Assembly: GCF_018327685.1 (NCBI RefSeq)
Contig: NZ_BNEL01000001.1
Location: 4,960,001-5,024,000 of the forward strand
Source: Streptomyces sp. TS71-3
GTDB taxonomy: Bacteria; Actinomycetota; Actinomycetes; Streptomycetales; Streptomycetaceae
DNA length: 64,000 bases
Direction of reading: 5' to 3'
Within the stretch, counting starts at the first letter, position 1. Each line of letters opens with the position of its first letter. Below are positions 19,374 through 28,369 of the stretch, piece after piece. The notes below the pieces were generated by a model. The model was not told the origin of the DNA, did not search any database, and saw only the letters and a program-made list of their open reading frames with translations. A program made the position numbers and the translations under genes.

Positions 19374-19415
19374 CCGCACGGGCGCGTGCCGGCCCCGTCC
19401 GCCCGCGCCCGCCCA

Positions 19416-19437
19416 GGTCCCGGACCCGTCCGGGACC
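19416..19437 (+). terminator. hairpin after rluB
   Basis: Perfect 10-bp arms GGTCCCGGAC / GTCCGGGACC with a 2-nt loop, 43 bp after the rluB stop. Confidence 0.5.
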
Positions 19438-19486
19438 CGCCCGAGAACCGTCCGAGCCGCCTGCACCGTCCGGGAGGGTCCGCCCG

Positions 19487-20605
19487 ATGACCGACGCCAC
19501 CGCACGTACCCCCCGGCCCGGCAGCGGGACCGGCCGCCCGCCGGCCGGCGGGCCGGTGCGGGGGACGGAGGGCGAGCCCGGCGCCGGGACCGGCAAGCGC
19601 GCCGCGACCGGAGCCCTGCTGGGCCTGGCCCTCGGGGACGCGCTCGGCTACCCGACCGAGTTCCGGGACGTGCCGTCGATCCTCGCCGCGCACGGCCCCT
19701 GGCGGGACATGGAGCTGCCGGAGCCCGCCCTGATCACGGACGACACCCAGATGACGCTCGCCCTGGGCGCGGGCCTGCGCACCGCCCTGGCCCAGGGGCC
19801 GCTCGAACCGGCGCGGATGGCGGGCCCGGTGCGCGCGGAGTTCATCGCCTGGTACCGCTCCCCGGAGAACGACCGCGCCCCCGGCAACACCTGCCTCGCC
19901 GCCTGCGCGCTCCTCGAGGACCCCGGCAGGGCCTGGCAGGAGGCCGGCCAGGTGCACTCCAAGGGCTGCGGCGCCAACATGCGCGTCGCCCCGCTCGGGC
20001 TGGTCCCCGGGCTGGACGACGAGCAGCGGGCCGGGGCCGCGCAGTTGCAGTCCGCCCTCACCCACGGCCACCCCACGGCGCTCGCGGCCTCCGACCTGAC
20101 GGCGTACGCGGTGCGGCTGCTGGCGCGGGGCGCCGACCCCGCGGACCTCGTGGACCTGCTGCGCGACTACGCGAACGCAGGCCGCGACCGCTACCACGAG
20201 CGCTGGCTCGGCGACCTGTGGCGGCGGGCCGAGGACCCCGGCCCCGAGGCGTTCGCCGCGCGCGGCTGGGACGACTGCGTCGCGGTGCTCGATCGGCTGG
20301 AGCGCGCCCTGCGCGGGCCGGCGGCCGTATCGCCCGAGGAGGACCCGTGCCTGGCGACCGGGGACGGCTGGATCGCGGAGGAGGCGCTCGCCACCGCCCT
20401 GCTGTGCTTCCTCCAGTTCCCCGACGAGCCCGTCACCGCGCTGCGCCGTGCTGCCTGCACCCGCGGCGACTCCGACTCCCTCGCCTGCCTGGCCGGTGCC
20501 TTCGCGGGCGCCCACCACGGCGCCGCGGTGTGGCCGGCGGCCTGGGCGGACCGCATCGAGCACCGCGCCGAGCTGCTGGCACTGGGCGCGCTCTGGGACG
20601 AGTGA
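19487..20605 (+). CDS. ADP-ribosylglycohydrolase family protein
   Basis: Member of the DraG/ARH fold, Mg-dependent enzymes that remove ADP-ribose from proteins or small molecules. Visible motifs: GALLGLALGDALGYPTEF at the start of the domain, the first metal site ITDDTQMTLAL, HSKGCGANMRVAPLGL, and the C-terminal metal site TRGDSDSLACLAGAFAGA (the family more often has GDTD(S/T), so Ser replaces Thr). A ~35-residue Gly/Pro/Arg N-terminal leader precedes the domain. ATG 19487 follows GGGAGGG. It sits alone between terminators. Its relation to the nearby NUDIX ADP-ribose enzyme is possible but not shown. Confidence 0.87.
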   Translation: MTDATARTPRPGSGTGRPPAGGPVRGTEGEPGAGTGKRAATGALLGLALGDALGYPTEFRDVPSILAAHGPWRDMELPEPALITDDTQMTLALGAGLRTALAQGPLEPARMAGPVRAEFIAWYRSPENDRAPGNTCLAACALLEDPGRAWQEAGQVHSKGCGANMRVAPLGLVPGLDDEQRAGAAQLQSALTHGHPTALAASDLTAYAVRLLARGADPADLVDLLRDYANAGRDRYHERWLGDLWRRAEDPGPEAFAARGWDDCVAVLDRLERALRGPAAVSPEEDPCLATGDGWIAEEALATALLCFLQFPDEPVTALRRAACTRGDSDSLACLAGAFAGAHHGAAVWPAAWADRIEHRAELLALGALWDE

Positions 20606-20847
20606 GCCAGAGCCCGATGCGGGCCCGGTGCGCCCCGCCGGTCCGGTGGCATCCGACCCGGCACGGGGGCTTCCGGCCGGTGGCCGGGCGCGGGACGGAG
20701 CGGCCGCGCGCCCGGTGCCGTCTCGGCAGTCGGTCATGATCGGCTCCCGATCCGGGGGCTGGCTACCCTGTCCGGGAGTGGCGCGTGCCGGCAGTACCCG
20801 GCGTGTCGTGCCGGGCAGGGAGACATTCCGCAGGTGAGGAGCGTGAC

Positions 20848-21210
20848 GTGGCGGTACGAGCGGTCAGGGGTGCCGTCCAGCTCGACAGGGATGACGCGGC
20901 CCACATGGACGAGCAGGTCGGCAAGCTGATCACTGCCATCCTGGAGCGGAACGAGCTGCACGCGGACGACCTGATCAGCATCTGGTTCACCGCCACCCCC
21001 GACCTGCACAGCGACTTCCCCGCCGTGGCGGCCCGCAAGCTGGGCCTGTCGGACGTCCCGCTGATCTGCGCGCAGGAGCTCGACATCGCGGGTGCCATGC
21101 CGCGCGTCGTGCGCGTCCTCACCCATGTCGAGACCGAGCGGTCCCGCTCCGAGGTGGCCCACGTCTACCTGGGCGCGGCGGCCGCACTCCGCAAGGACAT
21201 CGCCCAATGA
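20848..21210 (+). CDS. aroH: chorismate mutase, AroH class
   Basis: Rearranges chorismate to prephenate, the branch point to Phe and Tyr. 120 aa monofunctional AroH-type enzyme, which forms a trimer in Bacillus. VRAVRGAVQLDRDD carries the conserved early Arg, DLISIWFTATPDLHSDFPA and LICAQELDIAGAMPRVVRVL carry the active-site Arg. GTG 20848 follows GTGAGGA by 7 nt; frames further upstream are not protein-like. A TACCCT hexamer at 20764-20769 may be the -10. The stop overlaps tyrA (ATGA), so the two consecutive steps to tyrosine are coupled. Confidence 0.95.
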   Translation: MAVRAVRGAVQLDRDDAAHMDEQVGKLITAILERNELHADDLISIWFTATPDLHSDFPAVAARKLGLSDVPLICAQELDIAGAMPRVVRVLTHVETERSRSEVAHVYLGAAAALRKDIAQ

Positions 21211-22301
21211 GAACCGCGCTCGTCATCGGCACCGGACTGATCGGCACCTCCGCGGCGCTGGCCCTGACCGCCCGCGGCGTCCAGGTGCACCTCGCCGACC
21301 ACGACCCCGAGCAGGCCCGCACGGCGGCCGCCCTCGGCGCGGGCACGGACGCCGAGCCCGAGGGCCCGGTCGACCTCGCCGTGGTCGCCGTGCCGCCCGC
21401 CCACGTGGCCGCCACCCTGGCCGTCCTGATGCGCCGCGGCGCCGCCCGCGGCTACCTCGACGTGGCCAGCGTCAAGGGCGGCCCCCGCCGGGAGCTCCAG
21501 GCGCTGGGCCTGGACGCCGCCACCCTGGCCGCGTACATCGGCACCCACCCCATGTCCGGGCGGGAGAAGTCGGGGCCGCTGGCGGGCACGGCCGACCTCT
21601 TCGAGGGCCGCCCCTGGGTGCTCACCCCCGACCGGGACACCGACACGGAGGTGCTGAACCTCGCCCTGGAGGTGATCGCGTTCTGCCGTGCCGTGCCGGT
21701 CGTGATGGACGCCGACGCGCACGACCGCGCCGTCGCCCTGGTCTCGCACATGCCGCACCTGGTCTCCAACCTGGTCGCGGCCCGCCTTGAGCACGCCGAG
21801 GAGACCGCGGTACGGCTCTGCGGGCAGGGCATCCGCGACGTGACCCGGATCGCCGCCTCCGAGCCCGAGATGTGGATCGACATCCTCTCGGCCAACCCCG
21901 GCCCGGTCGCCGACCTGCTCACGGACGTCGCAGCCGACCTGGACGAGACCGTCAGGGCCCTGCGCGCCCTCCAGTCCGCCGACGACGACAAGCGCGTCGG
22001 CGGCGAGCGCGGCGTGCGGGACGTGCTCCGGCGCGGCAACGCGGGGCAGGTCCGGGTGCCCGGCAAGCACGGCGCGGCGCCCGCGGTGTACGAGAGCGTG
22101 GTCGTCCTCATCGACGACCAGCCGGGCCAGCTCGCCAAGATCTTCGCGGACGCGGGCCGCGCCGGCGTGAACATCGAGGACGTCCGCATCGAGCACGCCA
22201 CCGGGCAGCAGGCCGGCCTGATGCAGCTCATGGTCGTCCCGCAGTCGGCGCCGGTGCTCACCGCGGCGCTGCGGGAACGCGGCTGGTCGATCCGGCAGTA
22301 G
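21207..22301 (+). CDS. tyrA: prephenate dehydrogenase
   Basis: NAD(P)-dependent oxidative decarboxylation of prephenate (or arogenate) toward tyrosine. Rossmann start TALVIGTGLIGTSAALAL, catalytic His region YIGTHPMSGREKSGP near residue 115, and RAVALVSHMPHLVSNLVA in the helical dimerisation domain. From about residue 295 an ACT domain (VVLIDDQPGQLAKIFADAG, VNIEDVRIEHA) points to feedback control by tyrosine. 364 aa. It receives prephenate from the overlapping aroH product. A GC hairpin follows immediately after the stop. Confidence 0.95.
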   Translation: MRTALVIGTGLIGTSAALALTARGVQVHLADHDPEQARTAAALGAGTDAEPEGPVDLAVVAVPPAHVAATLAVLMRRGAARGYLDVASVKGGPRRELQALGLDAATLAAYIGTHPMSGREKSGPLAGTADLFEGRPWVLTPDRDTDTEVLNLALEVIAFCRAVPVVMDADAHDRAVALVSHMPHLVSNLVAARLEHAEETAVRLCGQGIRDVTRIAASEPEMWIDILSANPGPVADLLTDVAADLDETVRALRALQSADDDKRVGGERGVRDVLRRGNAGQVRVPGKHGAAPAVYESVVVLIDDQPGQLAKIFADAGRAGVNIEDVRIEHATGQQAGLMQLMVVPQSAPVLTAALRERGWSIRQ

Positions 22302-22307
22302 CGGGCA

Positions 22308-22330
22308 CGCCCCCGGCGGCCCCGGGGGCG
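22308..22330 (+). terminator. hairpin after tyrA
   Basis: Arms CGCCCCCGG / CCGGGGGCG with a 5-nt loop, 6 bp past the tyrA stop. The remaining ~300 bp to cmk show a TACGAT hexamer at 22574-22579 as a possible -10 and nothing else recognisable. Confidence 0.5.
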
Positions 22331-22626
22331 GATCGGGGCAGCACCCGACGGGCTCCTCCGAGACGGGCCGGGCCCCCGGTGAGGGGACGGGCTCCTGCGG
22401 ACGTGAGGTGACGGGCCTTCCCGGAACGGTCCCGTGCTCGCCGGAACGTCGCGCGCCCGGCCCGGTACGCGCTCGGCCCCGTAAGAGGCGCGCCGACGAG
22501 CCAGTAACCTTGTGTGGGCATTCTCGTGCCCGCACCAGCCGCACTGCCCCCGTCGTCCCAGGGTGCGTACGCGTACGATCCGGTAGCCGTACGCACACGC
22601 CCGTATCAGGAAGGTGCCCGTCTCCT

Positions 22627-23337
22627 GTGGAAAACGCAGTCACCGCAGAAACCGCCGCCCGGACCGTCCCGGCCGTGATCGTCGCCATCGACGGCCCGGC
22701 GGGCACCGGTAAGTCGAGCACCTCCCGGGCCGTGGCGCAGCAGCTGGGACTGACCTACCTCGACACCGGGGCGCAGTACCGCGCGATGACGTGGTGGATG
22801 GTGAACAACGGCGTCGACGTCTCCGACCCGGCCGCGATCGCCGCCGTCGTGGACAAGCCCGAGATCGTCTCCGGTACCGACCCCGAGGCCCCCACCATCA
22901 GCGTGGACGGCGTCGACGTCTCGGGCCCCATCCGGACGCCCGAGGTGACCGCCGAGGTCAGCGCGGTGAGCGCGGTGCCCGAGGTGCGGGCCAGGATCAC
23001 CCGGTTGCAGCGGGCGATCGCGGCGGGCGCGGAGGGCGGCATCGTGGTCGAGGGCCGCGACATCGGCACGGCGGTGCTGCCCGACGCCGACCTCAAGGTC
23101 TTCCTCACCGCGTCGCCCGAGGCCCGTGCCGCGCGCCGCAGCGGGGAGCTGAAGGGCTCCGACGTGCACACCACCCGCGAGGCGCTGATCAAGCGGGACG
23201 CCGCCGACTCCAGCAGGAAGACGGCCCCGCTCGCCAAGGCGGCCGACGCCGTCGAGGTCGACACCACCGATCTCACCCTCCTCCAGGTCATCGAGTGCGT
23301 GGTCACCCTGGTCGAGGAGAAGCGGGCCACGAAGTGA
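22627..23337 (+). CDS. cmk: cytidylate kinase
   Basis: Phosphorylates CMP and dCMP to the diphosphates, feeding the CTP pool made by pyrG. P-loop VAIDGPAGTGKSSTSRAVA at residues ~18-36, LTYLDTGAQYRAMTW for CMP binding, VVEGRDIGTAVLPDADLKVFL, and the lid/base motif REALIKRDAADSSRKTAPL. 236 aa, normal length. GTG 22627 is 11 nt after AGGAAGG; no good start lies further upstream. The stop overlaps the acyltransferase gene (GTGA), forming a cmk-plsC-like-der run found in many actinobacteria. Confidence 0.95.
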   Translation: MENAVTAETAARTVPAVIVAIDGPAGTGKSSTSRAVAQQLGLTYLDTGAQYRAMTWWMVNNGVDVSDPAAIAAVVDKPEIVSGTDPEAPTISVDGVDVSGPIRTPEVTAEVSAVSAVPEVRARITRLQRAIAAGAEGGIVVEGRDIGTAVLPDADLKVFLTASPEARAARRSGELKGSDVHTTREALIKRDAADSSRKTAPLAKAADAVEVDTTDLTLLQVIECVVTLVEEKRATK

Positions 23338-24323
23338 CCGGCACCGAATCCGACACCACCGGCACGGAGCCCGCCGGGACGGCTCCGGGCTCCGATGCCG
23401 CCGAGGTCGGCACGGAACCCGCCGCCGCGGCCACGGTCACTGATCCCGCGACCACCGGCACGGCCTCCACCGGCACGGAACCCGCGACCACCGGCACGGA
23501 AAGTGTCACCGACACCACCGGCGCGGAGCCCGCCGCCGGCACCACCGGCACCACCGGCACGGAAGGCGCTGACGGGGCTGCCGCGGCCGCCGGTGCGGCG
23601 CGCCCGGCCACCGCCCCCGCCGCCTCCCGGCGCCCCGCCCGCGGGGCGGACCGCTCCGGCGCCGACGGCGAGCCGTCGTTCCTGGGGGCACGGATGGGCC
23701 GCCGGATCGGGATCGGCGTGATGTACGGGCTGTGGCGGCCCCGGGTGCTCGGCGCCTGGCGGGTGCCGGCCAGCGGGCCCGTGATACTGGCCGTCAACCA
23801 CTCGCACAACATCGACGGCCCGATGCTGATGGGCACCGCCCCGCGGCCCGTGCACTTCCTGATCAAGAAGGAGGCGTTCGTCGGGCCGCTCGCCCCGTTC
23901 CTGCACTCCATCGGCCAGCTCAAGGTGGACCGCGCGGCGGCCGACCGCACCGCCGTCACGCATGCGCTGGGCGTCCTCCAGCGCGGCGGGGTGCTCGGCA
24001 TCTTCCCGGAGGGCACCCGGGGGGAGGGCGACTTCGCGTCACTGCGCGCCGGACTCGCCTACTTCGCGGTGCGCAGCGGTGCGCCGATCGTGCCGGTGGC
24101 CGTGCTGGGCAGCACCGCGGCGCATAGCAGACTGGTACCGGCCCTGCCGCCGCTGCGCGCCAAGGTCGACCTGGTCTTCGGCGACCCCTTCCACGCCCAG
24201 CCGGACGGGGACGGCCGCCGCACCCGCAAGGCGCTCGACGCGGCGACCGTGCGCATCCAGGAACGCCTGAGTGCCCACCTGGAGAACGCCAGGCGCGCCA
24301 CCGGGCGAGGCGCCACACTCTGA
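23334..24323 (+). CDS. 1-acylglycerol-3-phosphate acyltransferase-like (PlsC family)
   Basis: Membrane-associated acyltransferase of phospholipid synthesis, 329 aa. The catalytic box NHSHNIDGPML is at about residue 155 (HX4D, with D in the expected place). The second box FPEGTRGEGDF is at about residue 223, and VPVAVLGS follows. The first ~110 residues are a Thr/Gly/Glu-rich repetitive leader (many GTEPATTGT-like units) with no counterpart in E. coli PlsC. The encoding DNA is internally repetitive. GTG 23334 overlaps the cmk stop. Substrate is inferred from the family only. Confidence 0.85.
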   Translation: MTGTESDTTGTEPAGTAPGSDAAEVGTEPAAAATVTDPATTGTASTGTEPATTGTESVTDTTGAEPAAGTTGTTGTEGADGAAAAAGAARPATAPAASRRPARGADRSGADGEPSFLGARMGRRIGIGVMYGLWRPRVLGAWRVPASGPVILAVNHSHNIDGPMLMGTAPRPVHFLIKKEAFVGPLAPFLHSIGQLKVDRAAADRTAVTHALGVLQRGGVLGIFPEGTRGEGDFASLRAGLAYFAVRSGAPIVPVAVLGSTAAHSRLVPALPPLRAKVDLVFGDPFHAQPDGDGRRTRKALDAATVRIQERLSAHLENARRATGRGATL

Positions 24324-24392
24324 GCCGGTGGGACCGGCCGGCACGTGCCGGCCCGAACCCGCCGGCCCCACGAAGAACGAGGTACGGACTTC

Positions 24393-25886
24393 ATGAACGA
24401 CCAGATCCAGCCCGACGGCCCTCAGAACCAGGGCGCCGGACTCGGCGGCGACGAGCACGGCGCGCTCGGCGACGCCGAGTTCGCCCGGTTCATGGAGCTC
24501 GCACAGGAGGAGGGCTTCGACGTCGAGGACGTCGAGGGCGCCATCGAGGAGGCCGGGCACGGCCCGCTGCCGGTGCTCGCCGTCGTCGGCCGCCCCAATG
24601 TCGGCAAGTCGACATTGGTGAACCGCTTCATCGGCCGCCGCGAGGCCGTCGTGGAGGACACCCCCGGCGTCACGCGCGACCGCGTGACCTACGAGGCCGA
24701 GTGGTCCGGGCGCCGTTTCAAGGTCGTCGACACCGGCGGCTGGGAGCAGGACGTCCTCGGCATCGACGCGTCCGTCGCCGCCCAGGCCGAGTACGCCATC
24801 GAGGCCGCCGACGCGGTGGTGTTCGTCGTGGACTCCACCGTCGGCGCGACCGACACGGACGAGGCCGTGGTCCGGCTGCTGCGCAAGGCCGGCAAGCCCG
24901 TGGTGCTGTGCGCCAACAAGGTGGACGGCCCGAACGCCGAGGCCGACGCCGCCATGCTCTGGTCCCTCGGCCTCGGCGAGCCCCACCCCGTCTCCGCCCT
25001 GCACGGCCGCGGCACCGGCGACATGCTGGACGCGGTCCTGGAGGCGCTGCCCGAAGCGCCCCGGCAGACCTTCGCCGTCCAGGGCGGCGGACCGCGCCGG
25101 GTCGCGCTCATCGGCCGTCCCAATGTCGGCAAGTCGTCCCTGCTGAACAAGGTGGCCAAGGAGGAGCGGGTCGTCGTCGACGAGCTCGCCGGCACCACCC
25201 GGGATCCGGTCGACGAGATCATCGAACTCGGCGGCAAGGTCTGGCGCTTTGTCGACACGGCGGGCATCCGCAAGCGGGTCCACCTCCAGCAGGGCGCCGA
25301 CTACTACGCGTCGCTGCGCACCGCCGCCGCCGTGGAGAAGGCCGAGGTCGCCGTCGTCCTCATCGACGCGGCCGACTCCATCAGCGTGCAGGACCAGCGC
25401 ATCATCACCATGGCGGTGGACGCGGGCCGTGCGCTCGTCCTCGCCTACAACAAGTGGGACACCCTCGACGAGGAGCGCCGCTACTACCTGGAGCGCGAGA
25501 TCGAGCGCGAGCTGGCGCAGGTGGCGTGGGCGCCCCGGGTCAATGTCTCCGCGCGCACCGGGCGGCACATGGAGAAGCTGGTGCCGGCCATCGAGACCGC
25601 CCTCGCCGGCTGGGAGACCCGGGTGCCGACCGGCCGTCTCAACGCCTTCCTCGGCGAGCTCGTCGCCTCGCACCCGCACCCGGTGCGCGGCGGCAAGCAG
25701 CCCCGGATCCTCTTCGGCACCCAGGCGGGCACCAGGCCGCCGCGGTTCGTGCTCTTCGCGTCCGGCTTCATCGAGCACGGCTACCGCAGGTTCATCGAGC
25801 GGCGCCTGCGCGAGGAGTTCGGCTTCGAGGGCACGCCGATCCATATCTCCGTACGGGTGCGGGAGAAGCGCGGCAGGAACAAGTAA
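24393..25886 (+). CDS. der: ribosome-assembly GTPase Der (EngA)
   Basis: Essential double GTPase for 50S subunit maturation. Two G domains: G1 [18 protein letters not shown] at residues ~61-78 with [15 protein letters not shown] and NKVD; and G1' [18 protein letters not shown] at ~236-253 with DTAGIRKR and YNKWD. The C-terminal KH-like domain ends [19 protein letters not shown] ~55-residue acidic N-terminal extension with [20 protein letters not shown] is actinobacterial. 497 aa from ATG 24393; in-frame bases upstream are not protein-like. Last gene of the cmk run. Confidence 0.97.
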   Translation: MNDQIQPDGPQNQGAGLGGDEHGALGDAEFARFMELAQEEGFDVEDVEGAIEEAGHGPLPVLAVVGRPNVGKSTLVNRFIGRREAVVEDTPGVTRDRVTYEAEWSGRRFKVVDTGGWEQDVLGIDASVAAQAEYAIEAADAVVFVVDSTVGATDTDEAVVRLLRKAGKPVVLCANKVDGPNAEADAAMLWSLGLGEPHPVSALHGRGTGDMLDAVLEALPEAPRQTFAVQGGGPRRVALIGRPNVGKSSLLNKVAKEERVVVDELAGTTRDPVDEIIELGGKVWRFVDTAGIRKRVHLQQGADYYASLRTAAAVEKAEVAVVLIDAADSISVQDQRIITMAVDAGRALVLAYNKWDTLDEERRYYLEREIERELAQVAWAPRVNVSARTGRHMEKLVPAIETALAGWETRVPTGRLNAFLGELVASHPHPVRGGKQPRILFGTQAGTRPPRFVLFASGFIEHGYRRFIERRLREEFGFEGTPIHISVRVREKRGRNK

Positions 25887-25895
25887 CGCGAGGCT

Positions 25896-25981
25896 GCGGC
25901 GACACGGGGCCGCGGCGACACGGGCAACCGCGGTGACACGGGGCCCGCGGTGACACGGGGCCCGCGGTGACACGGGCGACC
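25896..25981. repeat. five tandem ~17-bp units downstream of der
   Basis: Units of the form GCGGTGACACGGGGCCC (16-18 bp), starting at 25896, 25912, 25930, 25947 and 25964. Copies 3 and 4 are identical. Further short CGCGACCCCGCG-type repetition continues to about 26110. The 25887-26134 gap has no gene. Confidence 0.85.
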
Positions 25982-26134
25982 GCGCCACGGATGTCGTCGC
26001 GCCGGTTCGTGGCCGTGCGCACGGCGGTGCGTGGCGCTGCACGTGATGCCACGGCCGCGCCCTCGCGACCCCGCGACTCCGCGCCCTCGCGACCCCGCGC
26101 CCTCCCGGCCGCGCGGGGTCCTCGCCGGGGATCC

Positions 26135-27088
26135 TCAGGGGAGCGTGGCCACCCATACCGTCCGTGCGGTGCGAACGGTGAGGTCGGGGCGGTTCAGGAC
26201 GCTGTCGGGCCCGTTCTCGTCGGTGAGCGCGTCGAGGGCCGTCAGGTCCTCGACGCTCAGCTGCTCGTCGAGGGCGGAGCGGATCCGGCCCAGCGTCGCC
26301 AGCGCGAAGCGGCCGGCCGCCTCGGGCAGCGGCGGCGCCAGGTCGATGACGAAGGGCCGCTCGGCCCGTATGGCGAAACCGGCACCGGCCAGCCGGGCAC
26401 CCCAGTCGGAACCCATCTCCGGCACGTGCTGCGCCTGGAATTCCGCCAGGGCGGCGTGACAGCGCGCTTCGAGGCCGGGAGCGCCGGGGCCCGCGTCGTC
26501 CGGCAGGAAGCGCGGCAGGAAGCTGTCCGCCTCGGTCACCACGAGCAGTCCGCCGGGCCGCAGCACGGACGACAGCTCGGCCAGCGCGCGGTCGGGGTCC
26601 CCGAGGTGGTGCAGGGACGCCGACGCCCAGACGAGGTCGGGCGTGCCCACGGACGGCCACGTCTCGTCCAGGTCGGCCTGCACGGTGTGCACGCGGTCCG
26701 CCATGCCGTGCGCCCGGGCCCGTTCGCGCAGGATGTGCAACATCGTCGGGGAGCTGTCCACGGCGGTCACATGGGCGCCCGTGAACTGCCGCAGCAGGGT
26801 GAAGGTGCCGCTGCCGGTGCCGCTGCCGACGTCCAGGATGCGGTGCGGTCGCCGGTCGCCGACCAGCTCGTCCAGCCAGCCGACCACCTCGTCCCGGTGG
26901 GCGCGCAGGACCTCGGCGGAGAGGTCCAGGTGCTCGGCAAGGGCCGCGTCGTCGGTGTCCCGGGTGTTCTCGGTGTTCTCGGTGTCGTCGTGCCCCGCGT
27001 GACCGGCGCCCGGCGGGGTTCCGTGCGTGTGATCCGCGGGCGCGTGCCCGGAATGAGATGCATGTGCGTGATGTGAGTGGTTCGCCAT
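26135..27088 (-). CDS. class I SAM-dependent methyltransferase with His-rich N-terminus
   Basis: 317 aa. The first ~35 residues contain 10 His (HSHHAHASHSGH, DHTHG, GHAGHDD), followed by an Asp/Thr-rich linker. The methyltransferase core has motif I ILDVGSGTGSGTFTL near residue 84, VTAVDSSPTML, ADLDETW and DLVWASASLHHLGDPDRAL, i.e. the small-molecule type. The His cluster resembles metal-binding tails. Translation starts at ATG 27088 with TAGGGT (27095-27100) only 6 nt away, so the mRNA is probably leaderless. It diverges from an XRE-cupin regulator across 47 bp, which suggests control by that regulator. Substrate unknown. Confidence 0.85.
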   Translation of the reverse strand: MANHSHHAHASHSGHAPADHTHGTPPGAGHAGHDDTENTENTRDTDDAALAEHLDLSAEVLRAHRDEVVGWLDELVGDRRPHRILDVGSGTGSGTFTLLRQFTGAHVTAVDSSPTMLHILRERARAHGMADRVHTVQADLDETWPSVGTPDLVWASASLHHLGDPDRALAELSSVLRPGGLLVVTEADSFLPRFLPDDAGPGAPGLEARCHAALAEFQAQHVPEMGSDWGARLAGAGFAIRAERPFVIDLAPPLPEAAGRFALATLGRIRSALDEQLSVEDLTALDALTDENGPDSVLNRPDLTVRTARTVWVATLP

Positions 27089-27135
27089 GTAACGACCCTA
27101 GGAGCTTCTTGCCTTGATGGCATAGCATCTTGCCT
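27089..27135. promoter_or_regulatory. divergent leaderless promoters with repeated CTTGCC motif
   Basis: 47-bp gap. Minus-strand -10 TAGGGT lies 6 nt from the methyltransferase ATG; plus-strand -10 TAGCAT (27123-27128) lies 7 nt from the regulator ATG. Two CTTGCC copies flank GATGGCATAGCATC, an imperfect dyad and a plausible operator. Confidence 0.55.
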
Positions 27136-27711
27136 ATGACGCAAGACGCCGACATCGACGCGCTGGTACGCAAGCGGATCAGGGGACTGCGTCTGGCGCG
27201 GGGCTGGTCGCTGGACGACCTGGCGGCCCGCTGCTTCCTGAGCCCGTCCACCGTGAGCCGCATCGAGACGGGCCACCGGAGGATCGGGCTCGACCAGCTC
27301 ACCGTGATCGCCCGGTCCCTCGGCACGACGCTCGACCAGCTGGTGGAGTCGGTGCACGACGAGGACGTGGTGATCCGGCCGGAACGCGACGCGGGGCGCG
27401 GGGTGACCACGTGGCTGCTGAGCAGGCAGACGGGGCCGGGCGGTCCCATCGTCGCCAAGATGCGGTTGACCAGGCCGGTGCGGCGCGGTGCGGACGCCCT
27501 CAAGGTCCACCCGGGCCGTGACTGGTTCACGGTCCTGTCGGGGACGGTGGTGCTGATGCTGGCGGAGCGGGAGATCAGGGTGGAGACCGGCCAGGCGGCG
27601 GAGTTCTCCACGATGACCCCGCACGCCTTCGGGGCGCTGGACGGTCCCGCGGAGCTGCTGGGCATCCTCGACCCCGAGGGGCGGCGCACGCATCTGCGCG
27701 CGCTGTCCTGA
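27136..27711 (+). CDS. XRE-family regulator with C-terminal cupin domain
   Basis: 191 aa transcription factor. N-terminal helix-turn-helix: KRIRGLRLARGWSLDDLAAR and LSPSTVSRIETGHRRIGLDQL (residues ~12-60). C-terminal cupin: LKVHPGRDWFTVLSGTVVLMLAER and FSTMTPHAFGAL, a sensory double-barrel that in relatives binds a small ligand or metal. The usual cupin metal His residues are partly present (H in KVHPG, H in PHAF). ATG 27136 has TAGCAT 7 nt before it, so it is probably leaderless; TTG 27130 is in frame but would fall outside such a transcript. It likely regulates itself and the divergent methyltransferase. Confidence 0.88.
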   Translation: MTQDADIDALVRKRIRGLRLARGWSLDDLAARCFLSPSTVSRIETGHRRIGLDQLTVIARSLGTTLDQLVESVHDEDVVIRPERDAGRGVTTWLLSRQTGPGGPIVAKMRLTRPVRRGADALKVHPGRDWFTVLSGTVVLMLAEREIRVETGQAAEFSTMTPHAFGALDGPAELLGILDPEGRRTHLRALS

Positions 27712-27864
27712 CGCCGGCCCGGGCGGGGCCGCGCCCGGACGAGGGGGCCGGCCGGTGGCGGAGGTTTGCCCTCCGTTTCTCCCGACGGCGCCCGGCCCGC
27801 GGGATGTGCAGGGAGTGCGGGGCGGCGGGTACGGCTGTGGTGCGGGGTGAGGGGGTGTGGGGGA

Positions 27865-28335
27865 TCAGTGCTCGGTGCGGCGGTGCCGGGTGGGGAGCAC
27901 GGCGGGCAGCAGTTCCTCGGGGCCGTGCGAGCGGCCGACGGGCCGCCAGATCCCGGTCTGGTAGAGCCCGCCGCGGTCCAGGGGGTAGGTCCCGGGCGAG
28001 GGCGCGCCGCCCGGGGCCTCGGGGTGCCCGTGCCCGGGGCCGCTGAGCTCGGTGCCGGGCCCCGGCAGGGCCGCAAAGCCCTTGAACCCGAGATCCTCCT
28101 CGCCGCTCCGGTCGCCCGGCAGGGTCCTGAACGCCATGCGGTACTCGGCGTAGAGCCTGTCGTAGATCGGCGTGGCCGAACGGCCGCCGGAGCGCTCGGG
28201 GGCGAGGCGCATCGCGGGGATCGGGTTCGGGTACGGGGGGCGGCGGGCGGGGTCGTAGGTCTGCACGTATGTGCCAACGACGTGAGGGGCCCGACGGATG
28301 CGGTCGAAATGCCGCTTTCGCAGGTGGCCGGGCAT
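27865..28335 (-). CDS. hypothetical protein following SseB-like gene
   Basis: 156 aa, no recognised domain. The N-terminus is basic (MPGHLRKRHFDRIRRAPH), then PIPAMRLAPERSGG, YDRLYAEYRMAFRTLPGDRSGEEDLGFKGF, and a Gly/Pro-rich C-terminus. The middle part has ordinary amino-acid composition unlike the shadow frames around it. It is 34 bp downstream of the SseB-like gene and in the same direction, so they form a likely operon. Start ATG 28335 lacks a good Shine-Dalgarno, and ATG within MRLAPE is an alternative. No membrane segment or signal peptide. Confidence 0.65.
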   Translation of the reverse strand: MPGHLRKRHFDRIRRAPHVVGTYVQTYDPARRPPYPNPIPAMRLAPERSGGRSATPIYDRLYAEYRMAFRTLPGDRSGEEDLGFKGFAALPGPGTELSGPGHGHPEAPGGAPSPGTYPLDRGGLYQTGIWRPVGRSHGPEELLPAVLPTRHRRTEH

Positions 28336-28369
28336 GGCAGCGGCGGGTCTCGGCCGTTCGGGGGAGTGG

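Noticed and set aside
25896..25981. CRISPR-like array
   Set aside because: Units are contiguous with no unique spacers and no cas genes are present; it is a simple tandem repeat.
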